Below are positions 56,347 through 64,000 of a DNA stretch of 64,000 nt, in pieces. The notes below the pieces were generated by a model that saw only the letters and a program-made list of their open reading frames with translations, made no database searches and was not told the DNA's origin. Where the stretch lies: the NCBI GenBank assembly GCA_964531675.1, contig CAZHFW010000002.1, forward strand, positions 62,001 through 126,000, given 5' to 3'. A program made the translations under genes and the position numbers. Position 1 is the first letter of the stretch, and every line of letters starts with the position of its first letter. This DNA is from CAZHFW01 sp964531675 (GTDB taxonomy: Bacteria; Planctomycetota; Phycisphaerae; Phycisphaerales; UBA1924).

Positions 56347-57882
56347 ATGACTCGTGCGAATCGTTCCGAAGGTCGCGCTGCGCCGGCATTGTGCATCGCG
56401 GTCCTGGTGTCCTTGTCTGGAACCTGCCTCGCGGAGGACCCGCCGCCCGCGCTCGAGTACCGGGACCAGTCCGAATCCAAGAAGAAGCTCCGCTCGGCCC
56501 TGGAGACCAGCGACAAGCAGAACGTCTGGGACTTCCAGTTCGACGCCATGGTCGCCGACGCCCTGGGCACCAAGGACTCCTTCAAGGGCACCGTCGCCTT
56601 CAACTTCAACCAGTGCTTCGGCGGCGGCATGATCGACGAACTCGTCGCCCGAGGCTGGAAGACCGCCGCCTACACCTCCGCCGCGCCCTTCGACAAGTGC
56701 TCCCTGGCCCGCTGCGAAGATCAACTCACCGGCATCGATCCCAACAACCCCAACATCCGGCGCACCGAAAGCACCTACAGCTTCCGCTTCATCACCAAAG
56801 CCGCCAGCGGCGGGCCCATGCCGTTCAAACAAGCCGCCACCAAAGCCCGCGCCGAAGACATCTGCGGCCCATTCAGCCCCAACAAGACCTGGAAAGGCGC
56901 CGTCAGCGCGCAGTACACCTCCAGCGGCGCCGCCGGCGACGCCATCCAGCTCCATCGCGGCCCCAACGGCACCAACCCGCCCGGCTCCAAGTACAAGGCC
57001 ATCCTCTGGGGTGGCTCCACCCGAATCGACCGCGGCACCGTCGAGAAGGCCGACCTCAGCGGATACATGAACGGCCATCAGGACCTCGCCGCCAACTGGA
57101 ACTCCCTCGAACGCGCCCACGCACAGCTCCTCAAAGCTGGCTACACCGAAGACGACATCTACGTGTGCTACACCGGAGGCGAAGCCCGCAACGCCCAAGG
57201 CAACCCCACCGGCAAGATCTTCAATGGCGGCCCCGTCCTCCCCAACTGGGTCGACTCAGGCACCCGCTACACCGACATGCGCGACGCCTGGTCCACCTGG
57301 CTCAAGCCCCAGGTCGACGACAAGACCCAAGTCTTCTTCTGGAGCAGCTTCGGACATGGCAAAACCATGAACGACGCCAACGCCCAGTACAACGCCAAGG
57401 AAAACAAGGCCATCAGCAAAGGCGAAGCCTTCAACTTCGAGATGGACTCCAATGTCGCCCAGGCCATCGCCGACGTCCACGAGTGGTACAAGTCCGAATC
57501 CGCCGAAGACGGCGCCTATGGCCTGCCCTACTTCGAAGTCGACACCCTCGTCAACGTCCCGCTCCTGCTTGTCAATCTCAACGGCGTCAACCTCCCCCTC
57601 ATCGAGAGCCTCCCCCTCGACGCCGGCGGCTGGATGTACAAGTTCGCCATGGACGACGCCGTCGTCGCCCAGCTCCAGTCCCTCAACCAGACCCTCCTCA
57701 TCGACTACGACTTCATGGGCGCCGACGGCGGGCAATACGACGACTTCGCAAGCTTCATCACCATGGCCGGCCCAACCTCCGGCGATTTCGCCAACGGCGC
57801 CGGAGGCGACCGCATCCCCGCCCCAGGCAGCGTCGCATTGCTCGGTCTCGCAGGCTTGCTCGGCGCACGCCGCCGCCGCTGA
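56347..57882 (+). CDS. PEP-CTERM protein with rearranged caspase/legumain-like domain
   Basis: 511 residues. Signal peptide about 1-29. GTVAFNFNQCFGGGMIDEL (Cys90) matches the catalytic-Cys block of clan CD (caspase/C13-like) peptidases: a hydrophobic strand, QC, then a Gly pair. It is followed by TAAYTSAAPFDKC, like the strand after that Cys. The block that should come first, AILWGG ... NWNSLERAHAQLLKAGYTEDDIYVCYTGG (about 220-280), comes later. The His block QVFFWSSFGHG (His337) follows it. Thus the Cys half precedes the His half. The C-terminus is PAPGSVALLGLAGLLGARRR plus one residue, a PEP-CTERM tail. Probably exported; protease activity is inference. Confidence 0.8.
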   Translation: MTRANRSEGRAAPALCIAVLVSLSGTCLAEDPPPALEYRDQSESKKKLRSALETSDKQNVWDFQFDAMVADALGTKDSFKGTVAFNFNQCFGGGMIDELVARGWKTAAYTSAAPFDKCSLARCEDQLTGIDPNNPNIRRTESTYSFRFITKAASGGPMPFKQAATKARAEDICGPFSPNKTWKGAVSAQYTSSGAAGDAIQLHRGPNGTNPPGSKYKAILWGGSTRIDRGTVEKADLSGYMNGHQDLAANWNSLERAHAQLLKAGYTEDDIYVCYTGGEARNAQGNPTGKIFNGGPVLPNWVDSGTRYTDMRDAWSTWLKPQVDDKTQVFFWSSFGHGKTMNDANAQYNAKENKAISKGEAFNFEMDSNVAQAIADVHEWYKSESAEDGAYGLPYFEVDTLVNVPLLLVNLNGVNLPLIESLPLDAGGWMYKFAMDDAVVAQLQSLNQTLLIDYDFMGADGGQYDDFASFITMAGPTSGDFANGAGGDRIPAPGSVALLGLAGLLGARRRR

Positions 57883-57950
57883 GCGCAGCACACACCGCCG
57901 CCCGAGCCGCTCGAAAGCAGCCCATGGCATGGGCCACGCTGTCACGTGAT

Positions 57951-60320
57951 TCACGCCCGCTTTTCGATCGTGCTCGGAGGCAATCCCGGCGCCGTCTTGG
58001 GCGACTCCGGCAGCTTCGGCTCCGCCGTCGCCGACCGCCCGTCCGGATACGCGATCCGCGAGTGATGGATGCTCGTCAGGCTCCGGCTCACGCTCTCCGC
58101 GATCAGGTTCAGATCGCGCAGCGTGATCTCGCACTCCTCGAACTGACCATCCCGCAGCCGCTTGTCCGCGATCGCCCGCACCAGGCCTTCGATCCTGCTC
58201 GGCGTCGGATCCGCAAGCGTCCGGCTCGCGCTCTCGCACGCGTCGGCAATCATCAGAATCGCCGCCTCACGCGTCCGCGGCCGCGGCCCCGGATAGCGAT
58301 ACTCAAACTCGTCAGGCACGTGCATGTCATCAGGCTCGGCGTCATCATCCTCGCGCTGCGCCCGCGCAATCGCCTGCTGCTTGGCCCGGTGATAAAAGTA
58401 CTCGACCAGCGTCGTGCCGTGGTGCGACTCGATGAAGTGCTGCAGCGCCCGAGGCAGACGGTACTGCCTGGCCAGCTCCACGCCGTCCTTCACGTGCCCG
58501 ACGACCACCAGAAGCGACATCGCGGGCGTGAGCTTGTCGTGCTTGTTGGCCCCGCCCATCTGGTTTTCGACGAAGTACTCGGGCTTGGTCATCTTGCCCA
58601 CGTCGTGGTACATCGCGCCCACATACGCGAGCAGCGGATCCGCATCGATCGCGTCCGCCGCCGCCTCGCAGATCGCCGCCACGTTGAGCGAGTGGGTGTA
58701 CGTGCCCGGCGCGCGCTGCTGAAGCTCGCGGAGCAACGGGTGCTTGGGATCCCGAAGCTCGATGAGCGTGAGACCCGTCGTGATGTCGAAGGACCGCTCG
58801 ATGGTGGGGAGGATGAACAGCGCGATCGCGCCGATCAGCAGCCCGCCGCCGCCGACCAGGGCCGCGTCCAGCACCGTCTCCCGGATCACCGAGACCGTGA
58901 TCGGCCGGTTGATCAGGCTCACCAGCAGCGTCGCCGCCGCCAGCCCGAGGCCCACGACCATGCTCATGCGCAGGAGCGTCGAACGCTCGCGGATGTCCTT
59001 CAGGTGCCACACCGCCGAGCCCACGCCCGTGATGATCGTCGCCATCACGCCGATGCCCTGATCCAGCGCGATGCACACCAGGAGCCCGTGCAGCACCGCG
59101 TACGCCAGCGCCACGCGCTGCTCGTACGCGATCACCAGGATGATCGCCAGGAACACCGTCGGAAGCGTGACTGTCGCCGCCGCCCACGAAGGATTGGCCG
59201 CCGTGCCCACGCACGCCGCCACCAGCGCCATCAGCAGCATGCCCGCCATCCCGGTCATCCGCGCCGGATTCCGCCGCACCCGAGGCACGAACAGCGTCGT
59301 ATACCCCGCGATCGCCAGCGCGATCGCGACCACGCCCGCGATCAGCCCCGCCCGACGAAGCCAGACCTGCCACGACAGCGCATCCGACGAGAAGTGCCGC
59401 ATCTCCTCGCGGAACAGATCGAACTGAGGCGTCGTCAGGACGTCGCCCCGACCGAAGATCACCTGTCCCACTGTGCTCGTCGTGAAGACAGGCCGTACCG
59501 AGTCCGCCGCCTGCTTCTGGGCCGACGCTGTCGCGCTCTCGTCAAACCGGAAGGTCGCCCGCACCGGCGGGTGCGTCAGCCTCGCGATCACCACCGAGCG
59601 AAGCTCGCTCGGATACCCCGCGTCCCGCGCGATGATCCGGGCCGCCTCGCGGAGCCTTTCCGCGTCCCCCGCGTTCACCACCTCGCCCCGGAAGACGCGG
59701 ATGGTCTGCTCCGGAAGCACCAGCGTGATCTCGGTGTGGAGGCCCTCGAGCGAAGACTTCTGCCAGGTCTGCTCGTCCAGGATCGGACGACGCCGGAGCT
59801 GGTTGTACACGTCCCGCGCCATCGTGAACCACATCTGCGCGCTGCGTTCGTCGGCCGTCTGGGCCTTGAGCGCCGCCAGGGACTCGGGCGTCAACCCGAA
59901 CTGATCGCGGATCGTCGCCTCGATCTGATCGAGCGACTCCACCGACGCGATCGTCTTGGGAAGGTTCTCCAGGGAGTTGCGGATCTCTTCCAGAACCGCC
60001 ATGTCCGCGACATACACCCGAGGCGTCCGCGCCCTGGCCTCTTCACGCTTCTGCGCCGTCGCCGTCTTGTCTTCCACGCTGAACTGGACGCGCACCAGCC
60101 TCGTGTCGTCCATCGTCCGCCCGACCGCGACGAGCGGCTGCTCCCGCGCCCAGATCGTCACCAGGCTCGCGATCACAATGAACAAGAGCGTCACCAGCGA
60201 GCCCCAGCCCGCGCGCGTCGAACTCGCCGCCTCCGCGATGCGATCCTGCAGCTCGCTTCCCAGTCGTCTGGTTCGCAGACGACCGGCTCGCGTCAGGGAT
60301 TTGCCGCTCTCAGAGCCCAT
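57951..60320 (-). CDS. pgpH: 7TMR-HDED cyclic-di-AMP phosphodiesterase
   Basis: 789 residues, the usual size. After an N-terminal helix comes a large extracytoplasmic domain (about 65-330, including TRLVRVQFSVEDKTATAQ), then seven membrane helices (about 340-530). The cytoplasmic HD domain starts at LRELQQRAPGTYTHSLNVA, with YHDVGKM (His-Asp), NQMGGANKHDKLTPAMS and HHGTTLVEYFYH as metal ligands. It hydrolyses c-di-AMP in characterised homologues. It follows phoH by 9 bases, the common phoH-pgpH-ybeY order, but ybeY is missing after it. Confidence 0.93.
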   Translation of the reverse strand: MGSESGKSLTRAGRLRTRRLGSELQDRIAEAASSTRAGWGSLVTLLFIVIASLVTIWAREQPLVAVGRTMDDTRLVRVQFSVEDKTATAQKREEARARTPRVYVADMAVLEEIRNSLENLPKTIASVESLDQIEATIRDQFGLTPESLAALKAQTADERSAQMWFTMARDVYNQLRRRPILDEQTWQKSSLEGLHTEITLVLPEQTIRVFRGEVVNAGDAERLREAARIIARDAGYPSELRSVVIARLTHPPVRATFRFDESATASAQKQAADSVRPVFTTSTVGQVIFGRGDVLTTPQFDLFREEMRHFSSDALSWQVWLRRAGLIAGVVAIALAIAGYTTLFVPRVRRNPARMTGMAGMLLMALVAACVGTAANPSWAAATVTLPTVFLAIILVIAYEQRVALAYAVLHGLLVCIALDQGIGVMATIITGVGSAVWHLKDIRERSTLLRMSMVVGLGLAAATLLVSLINRPITVSVIRETVLDAALVGGGGLLIGAIALFILPTIERSFDITTGLTLIELRDPKHPLLRELQQRAPGTYTHSLNVAAICEAAADAIDADPLLAYVGAMYHDVGKMTKPEYFVENQMGGANKHDKLTPAMSLLVVVGHVKDGVELARQYRLPRALQHFIESHHGTTLVEYFYHRAKQQAIARAQREDDDAEPDDMHVPDEFEYRYPGPRPRTREAAILMIADACESASRTLADPTPSRIEGLVRAIADKRLRDGQFEECEITLRDLNLIAESVSRSLTSIHHSRIAYPDGRSATAEPKLPESPKTAPGLPPSTIEKRA

Positions 60321-60329
60321 GGTGCTCGT

Positions 60330-61412
60330 TTACTCCCCCCGCCTTGCCGAGCGCTCGCGATTGGCCTTGGCCTCGACCTCAGCAATCGCCTCCAGCCCCG
60401 AGCGCGTGTCCGCGTCGTCCTCGCCGTAGGCGTCGATGACCTTCTGGACCATCGGATGCCGCACCACGTCGCCGACCCCGAAGCCGATGAACGCGACGCC
60501 CTCGGTCCGCGCCAGGCGTCGGGCCGCGTCGATCAGCCCGCTCTCACGCGGGTCGGGCAGATCGATCTGCGTCGCATCACCCGTGATCACCATCTTGCTC
60601 CCCTGACCCATCCGCGTCAGGAACATCTTCATCTGCCCACGCGTCGTGTTCTGGGCCTCGTCCAGGATGATCACCGCTTTGTTCAGCGTCCGCCCGCGCA
60701 TGTACGCCAAAGGCACCACCTCCACCACGTCGTTCTCCATGAACCGACGGATGGTCGCAAAGTCCATCATGTCGTGCAGCGCATCAAACAAAGGCCGCAG
60801 ATACGGATTCACCTTCGCCTGCAGATCCCCAGGCAGGAATCCCAGCCGCTCGCCCGCCTCCACCGCCGGACGCACCAGGATCACCTTGTTGATCCGGCCC
60901 GCCTTGAGCAGATGCACCGCCGCCGCCACCGCCAGATACGTCTTGCCCGTGCCCGCCGGACCGATCCCGAAGACCAGGTCCTTCGTGCGAATGCTCTCCA
61001 GATACCGCTCCTGGTTCACCGAGCGCGCCCGGATCTGGCGTCCCCCGGCATACACCGCAAGCCGGCCCCCCCAGGGCCCCTCGTCGTAGTTCATCGCGCG
61101 GGCGTCCCGGAACTCGCCCAGATCTTCCGTGCGCTCCGCATCCCGCCCCGAACCCTCAATCGCCTCCGAGCTGATCAGGTCCAGCACTTCCTGACGGGAC
61201 ATCGACCCGCGCTCCTGAGCAGAGCGTCCCAGCCGTTCGAGCACGCGCCGCGCCACCGCGACCGCCTCCGGCTCGCCGCGGACCTGCACCACGCTGTCGC
61301 GGGCGATCACACTCACGCCCAGCGCCTCGCGCAGCATCTTCAGGTTCCGTTCCGCAGCCCCAAGCACGCCCACGCGCTCGGGTCCCGCCGGTACTCGCAC
61401 GCTGATCTCCAC
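60330..61412 (-). CDS. PhoH-like ATPase
   Basis: 360 residues. A short KH-like N-terminal region (about 1-75) is followed by the PhoH ATPase: Walker A GIGPAGTGKTYLA, VILVRPAVEAGERLGFLPGDL, Walker B AVIILDEAQN, and SKMVITGDATQIDLP. In bacteria this YbeZ/PhoH type is linked with YbeY and rRNA processing. The start is GTG 61412 with GGAGTG upstream. First gene of the phoH-pgpH pair. Confidence 0.95.
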   Translation of the reverse strand: MEISVRVPAGPERVGVLGAAERNLKMLREALGVSVIARDSVVQVRGEPEAVAVARRVLERLGRSAQERGSMSRQEVLDLISSEAIEGSGRDAERTEDLGEFRDARAMNYDEGPWGGRLAVYAGGRQIRARSVNQERYLESIRTKDLVFGIGPAGTGKTYLAVAAAVHLLKAGRINKVILVRPAVEAGERLGFLPGDLQAKVNPYLRPLFDALHDMMDFATIRRFMENDVVEVVPLAYMRGRTLNKAVIILDEAQNTTRGQMKMFLTRMGQGSKMVITGDATQIDLPDPRESGLIDAARRLARTEGVAFIGFGVGDVVRHPMVQKVIDAYGEDDADTRSGLEAIAEVEAKANRERSARRGE

Positions 61413-61571
61413 CCGGACACTCCGTGCTCTGGCTTGGGGCCCGCCCGGGCGACGCAGAGCCGTCAGACCGGACGACGGCCTCGCGGCCGTGGCCCCGAAT
61501 CAGCGCTGCCGCCGCGGGGCGAACAAAAAGGGTAGCCTTTCCTCCGCCCCGCCCCCATCGGAATCCCACGA

Positions 61572-62081
61572 ATGACCAACCAAAAACCAAACAATCTTCA
61601 GGCAGGGCCGATCCGCAGCGCGCATCGGCGTTTTGGACCGGTAACTTCTTGGCGACCCGACCGGTTTCTGCCCGCTCTGGCCCTCCTGGCAGGGGTCCTC
61701 GGGCTCCCGGCCGGCTGCGCCGGACCCACCCACACCAAGGCGACCCCGTCCGATGGCACCCACGCCGAACTGGTGGGGGACTGGGACGACATGATCCCCT
61801 CCGTGGACGCCGCCAGCGGCCGTTCTGAAGTCGCCATCGAGGCCATCGAGGAAGACACCGCCGAGCGCAAAGTGCTCCGCTTCCGCACCATTTTCGATGA
61901 GCCCGGGCAGATGACCATCAGCCGGTCCGGTCCGGGCCCCGATCCCACCAAGGCCTCGGTCGAGGTGAAACTCGGCCGCCTCGGCGATGCCCGACGCGAA
62001 GCCTCATTGATTGCGGATACAAAGATCCGTTTAAAGCAGCTCCAGGGCCGCGATTATGCGCCACTCCCCGAAGATTGGTGA
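61572..62081 (+). CDS. Hypothetical lipoprotein
   Basis: 169 residues. A long basic N-terminus (31 residues) is followed by a hydrophobic segment and a lipobox-like LPAGC (Cys49). The mature part is hydrophilic, with AELVGDWDDMIPSVDAASG, an acidic stretch IEAIEEDTAER and a basic end. No family is recognised. An alternative later start would shorten the unusual N-terminus, but no better-placed ATG was found. Divergent from phoH. Confidence 0.65.
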   Translation: MTNQKPNNLQAGPIRSAHRRFGPVTSWRPDRFLPALALLAGVLGLPAGCAGPTHTKATPSDGTHAELVGDWDDMIPSVDAASGRSEVAIEAIEEDTAERKVLRFRTIFDEPGQMTISRSGPGPDPTKASVEVKLGRLGDARREASLIADTKIRLKQLQGRDYAPLPEDW

Positions 62082-62226
62082 ACCCCCGCGCACTCGGCAC
62101 AGCTGCCGGGGAAATCCCATCTCGATGCGAATGAATCACATCCCACGTGCAGGGTGCCCGTGAACGGACCGATTTCCCCCGCCAACTGAAACGCGGCCCG
62201 ACGCCGCGACCTTTCCGGGGGAAATC

Positions 62227-63837
62227 ATGATCCGTTTGAATGTCAAGACGCGGCTTGGGTTGCTCGTGGTCATGTCGATGGGCGTCGCCGGCGCCATGGG
62301 CGTCTTCGCCTACAGCGGCATGTCAATGGTCCAGACCGGCCTGAACACGGTCCTCCGTGCTGGCCAAGGCGGCACCCGCTTCATGGAAGCCGACATGATG
62401 CACGACGCCATCCGCGCCGATGTGCTCGCCGCCGCTCAGGCCGACACCGACGAACAGCGCGCCGAAGTCGCCAAGGACTTCGAAGCCCACGCCCAGACCT
62501 TCGAGTCCGTCCGCCAGGATCTGGACAAGATGGCCTTCACCGACGCAAAGCTCGTCGCCGCCCTCCAGCAGATCGGGCCCGCCCTCCAGGCCTACGTCGA
62601 TCAAGGCCGCAGCATCATCGCCGTCGCCAACGATCACGACGCCTGGAAGAAGGCCTGGCCCGCCTTCTGCGAGTCCTTCGAGAAGCTCGAAGAAGCCAAC
62701 AGCAAGGTCAGCGAAGAGTTCGACCGCGTCGGCATGGAGGCCAAGGTCGCCTCCGACGCCTCCCTCCGCCGCGCCCGCGTGGACATGGCCATGGCCCTGG
62801 GCGTCGGCCTCACCCTCGTCGGCGTCGGCGCCTGGTTCAACGCCCGCGGCATCATCCGCCCCATGCAGAAGTGCGCCGCCGTCTTCGAAACCGTCGCCAA
62901 GGGTGACCTCACCATCCAGTTCGACGAATCCATGCAGGATGGCCTGGGCGACCTGGGACGCTCCGCCAACAAGATGATCGCCAGCATGCGCGAGGCCGTC
63001 TCCCAGGTCTCCGCCGCCTCCGAACAGGTCTCCGCCGCCGCCACCGAGATCGCCGCCAGCAGCGAACAGATCTCCGGCGGCATGACCGAGCAGTCCCGCC
63101 AGGTCGAGCAGGTCGCCGCCGCCATCGAGCAGATGGCCCACTCCGTCGAAGAGGTCGCCAACAAGGCCTCCGAAGCCGCCCAGAACGCCGCCCAGGCCGG
63201 CGCTTCCGCCGACGAAGGCGGCAAGGTCGTCTCCCAGACCGTCCGCGAGATGGAGCAGATCGAGCAGGTCGTCGGCAACGCCTCCAGCACCGTCACCCAG
63301 CTCGGCAAGCGCTCCGAACAGATCGGCGCCGTCATCGAAGTCATCAACGACATCGCCGATCAGACCAACCTGCTCGCCCTCAACGCCGCCATCGAGGCCG
63401 CCCGCGCCGGCGAGCACGGCCGGGGCTTCGCGGTCGTCGCCGACGAGGTCCGCAAGCTCGCCGAACGCACCGCCGTCGCCACCGAAGAGGTCGCCAAGTC
63501 CATCCACACCATCCGCTCCGAAACCGACGCCGCCGTCAAGCAGATCGGCGAAGGCGTCGCCATCGTCCGCAAGGGCGTCGAACGCGCCTCCGAGTCCGGC
63601 GCCAGCATGCGGAAGATCGTCGACGACTCGGGCAAGATCACCTGCCTGATCCAGTCGATCGCCGCCGCCGGCGAGGAACAGTCCTCCGCCGCCGAGCAGA
63701 TCACCAAGAGCGTCACCTCCGTCCGCTCCGTCTCCCGCGAGACCGCCGAGGGCGTCGCCCAGGCCGCCACCGCCGCCGCCGACCTCTCGCGCCGCAGCGA
63801 AGAGCTCCGCACGCTGGTCCAGCGCTTCAAGGTCTGA
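62227..63837 (+). CDS. Methyl-accepting chemotaxis protein
   Basis: 536 residues. Membrane segments at about 12-34 and 185-207 flank an extracytoplasmic four-helix-bundle sensor. A HAMP-like linker (about 208-260) leads to the signalling domain. The conserved hairpin tip is DIADQTNLLALNAAIEAARA with GEHGRGFAVVADEVRKLAERT. The Gln/Glu-rich helices (SEQVSAAATEIAASSEQISG) contain the likely methylation sites. It senses an unknown ligand and would control CheA; no che genes are nearby. GGGGGAAATC precedes ATG 62227. The last residues, LRTLVQRFKV, do not form a CheR-binding pentapeptide. Confidence 0.94.
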   Translation: MIRLNVKTRLGLLVVMSMGVAGAMGVFAYSGMSMVQTGLNTVLRAGQGGTRFMEADMMHDAIRADVLAAAQADTDEQRAEVAKDFEAHAQTFESVRQDLDKMAFTDAKLVAALQQIGPALQAYVDQGRSIIAVANDHDAWKKAWPAFCESFEKLEEANSKVSEEFDRVGMEAKVASDASLRRARVDMAMALGVGLTLVGVGAWFNARGIIRPMQKCAAVFETVAKGDLTIQFDESMQDGLGDLGRSANKMIASMREAVSQVSAASEQVSAAATEIAASSEQISGGMTEQSRQVEQVAAAIEQMAHSVEEVANKASEAAQNAAQAGASADEGGKVVSQTVREMEQIEQVVGNASSTVTQLGKRSEQIGAVIEVINDIADQTNLLALNAAIEAARAGEHGRGFAVVADEVRKLAERTAVATEEVAKSIHTIRSETDAAVKQIGEGVAIVRKGVERASESGASMRKIVDDSGKITCLIQSIAAAGEEQSSAAEQITKSVTSVRSVSRETAEGVAQAATAAADLSRRSEELRTLVQRFKV

Positions 63838-63861
63838 TCCTCAGTCCTGACGCTCATGAAC

Positions 63862-63892
63862 AAAGGGCCCGCGCACCGCGCGGGCCCTTTTT
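63862..63892 (+). terminator. Intrinsic terminator after the chemotaxis receptor gene
   Basis: Perfect 12-bp stem (63862-63873 with 63879-63890), CACCG loop, five T at 63888-63892. Confidence 0.92.
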
Positions 63893-63914
63893 CATTCATG
63901 CATCGCAAACGCGC

Positions 63915-64000
63915 TTACTTCTTGGCCTCGCCCGTCTTGGTCGTCACCGCAGCATCAGGCTTGGCCTCGGGCTTGGCTTCGGTCGACTCGCCCTCCGCGG
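63915..64000 (-). CDS. C-terminal end of an unidentified gene
   Basis: The minus-strand frame ending at TAA 63917-63915 reads EGESTEAKPEAKPDAAVTT and then KTGEAKK, with the start outside the window. Such Lys/Glu/Ala/Pro-rich tails occur on many cytoplasmic proteins, so no product can be named. It is convergent with the chemotaxis gene. Confidence 0.5.
   Translation of the reverse strand, partial: AEGESTEAKPEAKPDAAVTTKTGEAKK

Noticed and set aside
57920..57934. Short palindrome GCCCAT-GGC-ATGGGC between the caspase-like gene and pgpH as a terminator.
   Set aside because: Only 6 bp of stem with a three-base loop and no T-run on either side; too weak to call.
56391..61535. A 1,714-codon plus-strand open frame across the caspase-like gene, pgpH and phoH.
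   Set aside because: It is Arg/Pro/His-rich throughout and runs antisense to two firmly identified genes; it arises from GC-rich codon bias.

Overview
The window is high-GC bacterial DNA, most likely from a planctomycete of the class Phycisphaerae. Three predicted secreted proteins end in a PEP-CTERM-type tail (P-x-P-G, a short hydrophobic stretch, then RRRR). A 3,137-residue protein carries an N-terminal LEPR motif, and another secreted protein ends in a planctomycete GC-type dockerin. All assignments were made by reading motifs; no database search was run.

Layout. 1-2.5 kb, minus strand: argS (cut by the window edge), then pgpA and pgsA (phosphatidylglycerol synthesis). 2.8-10.2 kb, plus: nuoJKLMN, the membrane arm of complex I without nuoA-I. 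10.4-12.8 kb: a membrane protein and pheA. 13.6-23 kb: the giant LEPR protein behind a 0.8-kb leader. 23-29 kb: a coiled-coil protein, an RluB-type pseudouridine synthase, a BrkB/YihY membrane protein with a C-terminal winged helix, and an M17 aminopeptidase. 29-33 kb: a PEP-CTERM protein, an NTF2-like lipoprotein, and a LamG/SGNH-like dockerin protein. 33.4-34.9 kb, minus: hpf-ptsN-ptsH and tRNA-Ile(GAT). 35-42 kb, plus: a PEP-CTERM propeller-like protein behind a structured leader, an Hsp70 paralogue, and a beta-helix/FG-GAP/ASPIC-UnbV protein. 42-46.4 kb: a PadR regulator, a serine hydrolase, a Fic protein of lower GC, and threonine dehydrogenase. 46.6-54.7 kb: an orphan GspF, a gpsA/S1-P1 nuclease/PhnP-like operon, a P1B-type metal ATPase with a His-rich N-terminus, a PIG-L deacetylase and a lipoprotein. 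54.9-64 kb: dusB, a PEP-CTERM protein with a caspase-like domain in rearranged order, phoH-pgpH, a lipoprotein, a chemotaxis receptor, and the tail of a further gene.

Most cytoplasmic genes are housekeeping: lipid head groups, respiration, aromatic amino acids, tRNA and rRNA modification, ribosome hibernation with PTS signalling, and cyclic-di-AMP turnover. Between them lie surface or secreted proteins typical of the phylum, several of which sit just before strong intrinsic terminators.

Most unusual points: (1) a secreted PEP-CTERM protein whose clan-CD (caspase/legumain-like) Cys block precedes its first-strand and His blocks, which suggests a circular permutation; (2) a giant LEPR protein ending in what looks like a zincin domain that has lost its zinc ligands; (3) a palindromic element lying in frame inside dusB, and another palindrome after pgpA; (4) a threonine dehydrogenase in which all four structural-zinc cysteines are replaced; (5) His-rich loops in NuoL and NuoM.
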